The notes under the pieces were generated by a model. It had not been told where the DNA came from, did no database searches, and saw nothing but the letters and a program-made list of their open reading frames with translations. A DNA stretch of 18,482 bases from CAZDVQ01 sp964508975 (GTDB taxonomy: Bacteria > Bacteroidota > Bacteroidia > Chitinophagales > Saprospiraceae): assembly GCA_964508975.1 (NCBI GenBank), contig CAZDVQ010000079.1, forward strand, positions 1-18,482, written 5' to 3'. The position numbers and the translations under genes are program-made. Shown piece after piece: positions 13,639-18,482 of the stretch. Each line of letters begins with the position of its first letter. The first letter of the stretch is position 1.

Positions 13639-14838
13639 CTACATATACATCCAATGCCACTTCACCTTACCCAGCGTGTTGATTTCAAGGCTAGGTGCAG
13701 GTAGTTTAATGATATTCAAGGCATGCAGCAATATTTTTACCGCTGGCTTTTTAGTCGGTATTCGGGTAAAATCAATATCGGGTGCGATAAAAAACTGCGC
13801 ATAACGTGGATAACGCTCTGGGTCAGCCTCAAAGTCGAAGCCCCGCTCGTCGGTCCAGCGGTTGCGCTCGGCACCGTAGAGGTTCTCTGCCCCAAAGCCT
13901 ACGGCAATGTTGAGCCATTTGGGGAATTTGCTATCAGCCTTCAAGAACGAGGAGATATTGGCCGATAACCACAAGGTGCCCACGTTGTAATCTTTCAACA
14001 TAATAGAAGGCAAGCCGGTGCCGTATAAGGCCTCGGCCCGGTCCCGGTATGTGGTGGTGCCAAATCCGTTGCTGGATTGGATGATTGCCCCGCTGTAGTT
14101 TTGCGGGTGGAACGAAAATTTCATGCAAATACGCTGCTCGCCCCAGGCTAATTCTTGACCCAGGAATAAAGCCGAGCCCGCCGTGTTCGAGAGGATATCG
14201 CCCCAGGACCAGCCCCACTCGGCCGAGAAGCCGTCGAGTATCTCGATGGAGGTTTGGAACAAAGAACCCGTTACCGCTCCAGCCCAAGCAGCTTGCTTGC
14301 GTTTCAGGCCTGTCCAGGAATATACTCCAGCCGCTAATCTACTTTCAAAGTAAGCCGTGAACATATGCCCAGCCTTGTCGTAGCCCATCCAGCCGGGCCA
14401 GTCGTCTTTAAAATGGAACTTCGACCTAGGGTAATTGGCATACCACAAGCGGTCGAGCCCAATGGTGATACCGCTATAACCTACAGCTGCCACCGAGGTA
14501 ACCGTCCAGAAACGGGTTTTGTGGAATGCTGGTGCAACTTGCAATGGCTTTAAACGGGTACTATCGGTCACTTGGGCATGGCCGAACGATAAACAGCACA
14601 ACAGCAAGGCTATCGCGCCAGCGCTATGGAGCGTGGCGCGAAGCGCCAGCCACCGTAGGTGGCCGAGCGAATAGCGAGCGCGAAACATGAGCGTAGCGGT
14701 TTTGCGAAGCAAAAACAAATGTGCTAAACGCACATTTGTAGCTAGCGAACTATTTGCTCCTGCAAATAGCTCGACGGCGCGAAGCGCCGGGGCGCCCCAA
14801 ATCAAATATAAATTGGGCTTGGGGCGATACATAATCAT
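13639..14838 (-). CDS. DUF2279-like envelope protein carrying an in-frame palindromic repeat in its signal peptide
   Basis: 399 residues. From ~88 onward it resembles DUF2279/COG5544 proteins (predicted periplasmic or outer-membrane, function unknown): WYANYPRSKFHFKDDWPGWMGYDKAGHMFTAY across two adjacent segments, then EWGWSWGDILSN and GTGLPSIMLKDYNVGTLWLS. The ATG at 14838 overlaps the stop of the upstream gene (ATGA), which supports it as the original start. Residues ~14-75 are encoded by palindromic repeat R5. Joining the flanks (MIMYRPKPNLYLI to AIALLLCCLSFGHAQ) gives a canonical signal peptide, so R5 seems to have split it in frame. A second ATG at 14688 (MFRARYSLGH) lies inside R5 and could serve as an alternative start. 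Family assignment is from memory of its motifs; the repeat boundary is seen directly. Confidence 0.75.
   Translation of the reverse strand: MIMYRPKPNLYLIWGAPALRAVELFAGANSSLATNVRLAHLFLLRKTATLMFRARYSLGHLRWLALRATLHSAGAIALLLCCLSFGHAQVTDSTRLKPLQVAPAFHKTRFWTVTSVAAVGYSGITIGLDRLWYANYPRSKFHFKDDWPGWMGYDKAGHMFTAYFESRLAAGVYSWTGLKRKQAAWAGAVTGSLFQTSIEILDGFSAEWGWSWGDILSNTAGSALFLGQELAWGEQRICMKFSFHPQNYSGAIIQSSNGFGTTTYRDRAEALYGTGLPSIMLKDYNVGTLWLSANISSFLKADSKFPKWLNIAVGFGAENLYGAERNRWTDERGFDFEADPERYPRYAQFFIAPDIDFTRIPTKKPAVKILLHALNIIKLPAPSLEINTLGKVKWHWMYM
14614..14798 (-). repeat. GC-rich palindromic repeat R5, inside a coding region
   Basis: On the minus strand it starts GGGGCGCCCC, then GGCGC-TTC-GCGCC (14776-14788) and GTCG: the R1/R3/R4 head. 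Inside are CTATTTGC/GCAAATAG (14750-14769, 4-base loop), ACAAATGTGC/GCACATTTGT (14715-14739, 5-base loop), TTTTGC-GAA-GCAAAA (14700-14714), GCCACC-GTA-GGTGGC (14649-14663) and TGGCGC-GAA-GCGCCA (14634-14648). Its frame is open throughout as residues ~14-75 of the DUF2279-like protein. The 14614 boundary is approximate. Confidence 0.8.
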
Positions 14839-15584
14839 TCGTTTTGGAGGGTAAACAGGGCTGGGTTGAAGCGGGGCGATTGCAACATTTCTAGGTTTTC
14901 GCGTGTGCCGAGGTCGATTAGGAAGTCCTCGCTGTGCTCGTACAGGCTAACATTAAACTTGTTGGCCAGCGCGAGGTAGCTGTCGATGATGGAGAATTTG
15001 CCCCGCTGCGGGATGAGCGCCAGCATGAGCGGGTTGATAGCTTGTATACCGCTGAAAGCCAGGTGCCGCTCGGGGCCCTCGAGCTCGCGCACCATTTTGC
15101 GCTCGCCGGTCTTGGTGTTCATCCAGCCACAAAGCATGTTGGTATCGTCGGTCACCAAGTAGCGACTAGTTTCACGGGCTTGCACGGCCAAAGTGGCAAT
15201 GGCATCCCCTTCCACGTGGGATTGGTAAAAATCCTGTAGTTTGATGTTTGAAAAAATATCGGCGTTGACCACCAGGAAGGAGTCGGGGCCGTCCAACAAT
15301 TCGGCAGCATGCAAGAGGCCGCCCCCCGTTTCGAGCAGTTCATCCCGCTCGTCGGATATGCCAAAACGGATATTGTGGTTGGGGTAATCGGCCAACGCAG
15401 CCTCCAGTAAATCGGCTTGATGGTGCACGTTTACCACGATTTCAGTCACGCCGGCCAGGATCAAGCGGTCGATGATCCAATAAATGGCCGGCCTACCTTG
15501 CACGGGCATGAGGGCCTTGGGCATAAAGTCGGTCAAGGGCCTCAGGCGGGTGCCTAGGCCAGCTGCAAAAATCATTGCTTTCAT
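14835..15584 (-). CDS. MurU-like sugar-1-phosphate nucleotidyltransferase
   Basis: 249-residue NTP-transferase of the sugar nucleotidyltransferase fold, cytoplasmic. The N-terminal nucleotide-binding signature AAGLGTRLRPLT and PKALMPVQGRP is complete, with VVNADIFSN as the metal-binding region, ETGGGLLHA as the base/sugar contact segment and FSGIQAINP as the family-typical core strand. The short length without a C-terminal beta-helix resembles MurU (MurNAc-1-phosphate uridylyltransferase of cell-wall recycling) or mannose-1-phosphate guanylyltransferase-like proteins; the exact sugar cannot be assigned. No AmgK-like kinase is adjacent. It is coupled on both sides by ATGA overlaps: its ATG overlaps the stop of the lipoprotein gene (15581-15584) and its stop overlaps the ATG of the DUF2279-like gene. 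Confidence 0.85.
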   Translation of the reverse strand: MKAMIFAAGLGTRLRPLTDFMPKALMPVQGRPAIYWIIDRLILAGVTEIVVNVHHQADLLEAALADYPNHNIRFGISDERDELLETGGGLLHAAELLDGPDSFLVVNADIFSNIKLQDFYQSHVEGDAIATLAVQARETSRYLVTDDTNMLCGWMNTKTGERKMVRELEGPERHLAFSGIQAINPLMLALIPQRGKFSIIDSYLALANKFNVSLYEHSEDFLIDLGTRENLEMLQSPRFNPALFTLQNE

Positions 15585-16045
15585 TGTAGCAGGGTGGTAT
15601 CGGGGTCAGGGCTGTTGAGGAATTCTTGCTCCTCGGGCGATAGTTCGTCGAAATTGCCGATGAGGCGGAAACGCACTTTCCACTGCTCGTCCACTTTGAC
15701 TACGGTCACGGGCACCAGGTCGGGCTGGCCGTCGTCTTTGCAACAGAGCAAGCACTCTCGGGTCATTTCGTCGATGTTGGTACAATCCACTTGGCTCACC
15801 AGCTTGATTCCGTAGCCAAGGGTAAACACGTCATCGCTTTCAAATGCTTTGAGCGAGATAAGGTCTTCGTACGAGTCATCGGTAGATAGCTCGATGGCAA
15901 AATCAATGTTCCGGGTGTACAGCGCTTCTTTAAAAGCGGCAGCCACGGCCTCGGGCGTATTTTCAACCTCCGGGAACTGTTTGCAACTGGCTAGTTGGAG
16001 CATGGCTAGTGCCGCGAGGCAACATAAAATTAGGTATCTCTGCAT
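15581..16045 (-). CDS. Small DUF4878-like lipoprotein
   Basis: 154 residues from the ATG at 16045, which directly precedes a lipoprotein signal (MQRYLILCCLAALAMLQLASC; lipobox LASC, Cys ~21). An upstream extension of the frame to 16171 runs into palindromic repeat DNA and is rejected. The body (TPEAVAAAFKEALYTRNIDFAIELS near the N-terminus; VPVTVVKVDEQWKVRF near the C-terminus) has the alpha+beta pattern of DUF4878/NTF2-like lipoproteins that begin with a helix and end with a 'VVKVDGxWKV' strand. Four cysteines cluster in CTNIDEMTRECLLCC. Function unknown. It is the first gene of an overlapping trio with the nucleotidyltransferase and DUF2279-like genes; no exact promoter box was found. Confidence 0.7.
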   Translation of the reverse strand: MQRYLILCCLAALAMLQLASCKQFPEVENTPEAVAAAFKEALYTRNIDFAIELSTDDSYEDLISLKAFESDDVFTLGYGIKLVSQVDCTNIDEMTRECLLCCKDDGQPDLVPVTVVKVDEQWKVRFRLIGNFDELSPEEQEFLNSPDPDTTLLQ

Positions 16046-16126
16046 GTCGGTAATTTCATTTTTGATAGAACGACTGCAAGATAAGGGTTTTAGCTGCTTG
16101 ACCCGCAAAACCGAATGTATTTTTGA

Positions 16127-16325
16127 TTTTTGGGCGTTCCCCTCGTGTATGGGCGTATACAATACGCCCATACACGAGGGGCGCTACGTTGCGGCGCTCG
16201 CTGTCGCTCGGCCCTGCGCCGCCCTGCCCGCCTAACGGCGGGAGCCGTTTCACGAAACGGCTCTATCCTGGGCGGCTTGGTCTGGCGCGTTGCGCCACGC
16301 CTCCACATCGCTAACGCGACAGGCC
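16127..16325 (+). repeat. GC-rich palindromic repeat R6 with a 20-bp-arm hairpin
   Basis: Begins T5 then GGGCGTTCC, as in R3. A perfect 20-bp inverted repeat (16139-16158 with 16162-16181, loop ACA) replaces the usual first hairpin. Then follow CCCGCC/GGCGGG (16227-16242), GAGCCGTTTC-AC-GAAACGGCTC (16242-16263) and TGGCGC-GTT-GCGCCA (16283-16297). It fills the gap between the barrel gene and the lipoprotein gene. Right edge approximate. Confidence 0.75.
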
Positions 16326-16334
16326 TATAGCGGC

Positions 16335-17195
16335 TTAATTAATACCAAATGCGATATAAATCTGGTAACCTACGTTACGGTCAAAATCGTTGCGTTTGGT
16401 GTTGTAGGTTTGCACCGAGTAATCGAGGTTGTTGTTGGTAATATCCAACAAACTGATGTTGTAGCGGAATCCTAGACGCAAGCTACCGCTAATGCGGTAG
16501 GCTAAACCAGCGTTGAAGCCCAAGTCGAAAGGTTTATAATAAGCACCTGTTTCGCGCTCTGCTTCGGTGTTGTAGTAGTAAGCGCCCAATACCAAGGGTA
16601 CTGCGCGGGTTGTACCATCTATAGTCACGTTTTGTGTACCCGTTGATGTTCCGGCTTGATTTTTAAAGTAGGCATAAGTCAACTCGTACTCGAGGTTGCC
16701 GATGCTGGAAGAGCTGTACTTGGTATTGCCTACCGCCGATGCGCCAGCCAATAAACCGAAGCTTGGTCCTGCGGATAGTTCGAGCTTATCTTCGATCAAT
16801 TCCACGTAGAACAATACGGGCAACTCCAAGTAATTCAATGATTTGTTGATGGTAGAGATGCGGGTACCACCGGTACCCAGGGTGTCGTATTGTTTATCAA
16901 ATGATGCTCCATCATATTTGTATGGACCACCTTTTTGCATAAAGGCTAATTCCGACCATACACCGATGCGGTCGTTAAATTCGTAGCGGGCAAATAAACC
17001 ACCACCCACGCGGAAACCGATTTTCGAGAATTCAAGTTGTTGGCCGTTGGCGTCCTCTTCCATGGGGCCACCAATCATCGAGAGGTTAACCCCTGCTTTG
17101 ATACCGTAGCTTAATTTTTTGGTTTGTGCTTGGCCTTGTAGGCTAAAAGCAAGAACGAATGTAAATACCGTGAGGATGCTAATAAAATGGCGCAT
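16335..17195 (-). CDS. PorT-like outer-membrane beta-barrel protein
   Basis: 286 residues with signal peptide MRHFISILTVFTFVLAFSLQGQAQ. The mature part shows the alternating aromatic/hydrophobic strand pattern of the Bacteroidota outer-membrane beta-barrel family (PF13568 type): LSYGIKAGVNLSMIGG, FRVGGGLFARYEF, GVWSELAFMQKGG, LNYLELPVLFYVE, LELSAGPSFGLLAG, FDLGFNAGLAYRISGS and a C-terminal YQIYIAFGIN strand. 'YLELPVL' and 'SAGPSFG' are hallmark segments. Function is unknown beyond membership in the family; it is not specific enough to name PorT itself. Its -7 box overlaps the stop codon of the upstream serine-hydrolase gene. Confidence 0.85.
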   Translation of the reverse strand: MRHFISILTVFTFVLAFSLQGQAQTKKLSYGIKAGVNLSMIGGPMEEDANGQQLEFSKIGFRVGGGLFARYEFNDRIGVWSELAFMQKGGPYKYDGASFDKQYDTLGTGGTRISTINKSLNYLELPVLFYVELIEDKLELSAGPSFGLLAGASAVGNTKYSSSSIGNLEYELTYAYFKNQAGTSTGTQNVTIDGTTRAVPLVLGAYYYNTEAERETGAYYKPFDLGFNAGLAYRISGSLRLGFRYNISLLDITNNNLDYSVQTYNTKRNDFDRNVGYQIYIAFGIN

Positions 17196-17249
17196 GATGT
17201 TTAATTTGACTCAGCTAAACGTAAATCCCAAGCTGCTTGGTTGGGGCGG

Positions 17250-17257
17250 CAAAGTTA
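17250..17257 (-). promoter_or_regulatory. Putative -7 box (TAACTTTG) of the barrel gene, overlapping an upstream stop codon
   Basis: The minus strand reads TAACTTTG about 55 bases before the ATG at 17195. Its first three bases are the TAA stop codon of the upstream serine-hydrolase gene. It matches TAnnTTTG; the -33 position falls inside the upstream coding region and shows no clear TTG. Confidence 0.5.
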
Positions 17258-18482
17258 CTTGATTCCCATCGACTTGTAGATAGCTTCCTGAATTTTTGTT
17301 CGGATATCTAGGTTTTGGAGCTTTTTGTTGTCCATGGTTGGGAAGGTACGGTTCGACAAGAAGATGTACACGAGGTCGTAATCGGGGTCGGCCCAAACGC
17401 AAGTGCCGGTAAAACCAGTATGTCCAAAAGCCCTGCCAGAGCATTGCCAAGCGGTATTCACCGATACTTTGTAGGCATCACCTTTTTTGACCTCGGGTTT
17501 GTCGAAACCTAGTCCACGGCGGCACTCCATGTTGAACTGTTGTGTAAATTCGTTCACGGTTTCGGCCCTGAGGTAGCGTTTGCCGCCATAGTAGCCTTCG
17601 TTGAGCAGCATTTGCATGATCACGGCCAAGTCGGTAGCTGTTGAGAATAAACCAGCATGCCCAGATACACCGCCAATCATGGCCGAGCCCATGTCGTGCA
17701 CATAGCCATGTACTACGCCATTCCTGAAGTACTCATCTTTTTCAGTCGGTACCACATAGTACTTGTTAAACTTGTCGAGTGGGTTAAACAAAGTACGGGT
17801 TAGCCCCATGGGCTCGTAAAAATTTTTGTGTACGTATTGGTCTAGTTTCTGGCCGCTCACGCGTTCAATTACCTGAGCAAAGAGGTAAAAGGCCAAGTCA
17901 GAATACACGTAATCCTTTTTGTTGGAGATTGGCGAATCATAAATGCGCTGCCAAACGGTATCTACGTAATCTTTACGCATGTATAAATCCTCGGTAACTT
18001 TCACGGTGAAGGGCTCGTGCTTGTAGTTATCGTAAATGTCCTTGCGGGGCTTTTTCTTATCATCGAGTGTTTCAAGGTAGAAAGGAATCCAAGCTTTGAG
18101 GCCCGACTGGTGTGCGAGCATCTCGCGCAATACCAAGTCGCCCTTGTTGGTTTTAGCCAACTCTGGCAGGTAGGTTTTCAAAGGTTTATCCAGGTTGATT
18201 TTGCCTTCTTCGTACAATTTCATCATGGATATGGTCGTGGCGCAAACCTTGGTCACGGAAGCCACGTCGTAGATATCGTTGCGTTTCACCATCTGCTCGT
18301 TGGCATAGGTGTGGTAGCCAAAGGTCTCGTGGTAAATAATCTTGTTGTTTTTGGCCACCAGAATCTGACAACCTGGTGCTGCTTTCGAGTCCACGCAATA
18401 TTGTGCAATAGAGTCGATGCTTTTTTTCATGGCCACGCCGTTGATGCCAAACTCTTCGGGGCTGGTATAGCGCATCCGGATA
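17255..18482 (-). CDS. Class C beta-lactamase-type serine hydrolase domain, probably the C-terminal part of a GH3 (NagZ-like) fusion; 5' end outside window
   Basis: Penicillin-binding/beta-lactamase family (PF00144) domain. Motifs are SVTK (the SxxK nucleophile/Lys pair, in DVASVTKVCATT), YSD in place of YxN (DYVYSDLAFYLFAQ), and HTG near the C-terminus (FGHTGFTGT). AHQSGLKAWIPFY and SGHAGLFSTATDLA are typical too. An ATG exists at 18475, but the frame continues open upstream to the window edge (Ile-Arg), and TSPEEFGINGVAMKKSIDSI is the usual linker start after a GH3 domain in large Bacteroidota proteins combining beta-N-acetylglucosaminidase and serine hydrolase. I therefore treat it as a partial gene. 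No signal peptide follows the ATG, which fits. Likely a periplasmic peptidoglycan-related enzyme; the GH3 half is an inference. Confidence 0.85.
   Translation of the reverse strand, partial: IRMRYTSPEEFGINGVAMKKSIDSIAQYCVDSKAAPGCQILVAKNNKIIYHETFGYHTYANEQMVKRNDIYDVASVTKVCATTISMMKLYEEGKINLDKPLKTYLPELAKTNKGDLVLREMLAHQSGLKAWIPFYLETLDDKKKPRKDIYDNYKHEPFTVKVTEDLYMRKDYVDTVWQRIYDSPISNKKDYVYSDLAFYLFAQVIERVSGQKLDQYVHKNFYEPMGLTRTLFNPLDKFNKYYVVPTEKDEYFRNGVVHGYVHDMGSAMIGGVSGHAGLFSTATDLAVIMQMLLNEGYYGGKRYLRAETVNEFTQQFNMECRRGLGFDKPEVKKGDAYKVSVNTAWQCSGRAFGHTGFTGTCVWADPDYDLVYIFLSNRTFPTMDNKKLQNLDIRTKIQEAIYKSMGIK

Noticed and set aside
14688..14838. Treating codons before the ATG at 14688 as non-coding
   Set aside because: Not adopted because the ATGA overlap at 14835-14838 supports the longer start; both starts remain possible and this is stated in the gene entry.
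16046..16171. N-terminal extension of the DUF4878-like lipoprotein (42 codons)
   Set aside because: It begins in the hairpin of R6 and would bury the lipoprotein signal; the ATG at 16045 fits the signal exactly.

Overview
The window is a chromosomal stretch from a member of the Bacteroidota (Cytophagales/Sphingobacteriales-like; the exact order cannot be read from the sequence). The evidence is a secreted metallophosphatase with a C-terminal type IX secretion (T9SS) sorting domain, Bacteroidota-type short TonB-domain proteins, a BatE-like TPR/SH3 protein, a PorT-like outer-membrane barrel, and several start-proximal TAnnTTTG promoter boxes, the -7 element of this phylum. Almost all genes lie on the minus strand; only pdxH is clearly on the plus strand.

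Layout. 1-619: 5' two thirds of meaB, running off the left edge. 660-2345: secreted purple-acid-phosphatase-like enzyme. 2346-2842: a gene-free block of palindromic repeats. 2843-4894: YdjM-type membrane hydrolase and BatE-like protein as a two-gene operon. 4978-6661: pckA with its terminator. 6936-7586: pdxH, divergent from pckA. 7588-8509: tandem pair of secreted TonB-domain proteins, convergent with pdxH. 8510-9162: a second repeat block. 9163-10374: lipase-like lipoprotein. 10375-10724: a gene-free gap with three dyad-symmetric sites. 10725-13376: cphA (cyanophycin synthetase). 13377-13638: short heptad repeats. 13639-16045: three translationally coupled genes (lipoprotein, MurU-like nucleotidyltransferase, DUF2279-like protein). 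16127-16325: another palindromic repeat. 16335-17195: outer-membrane barrel. 17255-18482: serine-hydrolase domain, probably the C-terminal part of a larger GH3 fusion, running off the right edge.

The genes are mostly ordinary housekeeping and envelope functions: gluconeogenesis (pckA), vitamin B6 (pdxH), B12-enzyme chaperoning (meaB), nitrogen storage (cphA), and possibly cell-wall sugar recycling (GH3-type serine hydrolase plus MurU-like enzyme). The unusual content is the repeats. At least six copies (R1-R6) of a GC-rich element are present. They are built from hairpins whose loops are usually exactly three bases, and four copies share a near-identical head. Two pairs are arranged head-out around other repeats. 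One copy, R5, appears to have inserted in frame inside the signal peptide of the DUF2279-like gene without closing the reading frame, much like the protein-coding palindromic elements of Rickettsia. This is the best candidate for something undescribed in the window.
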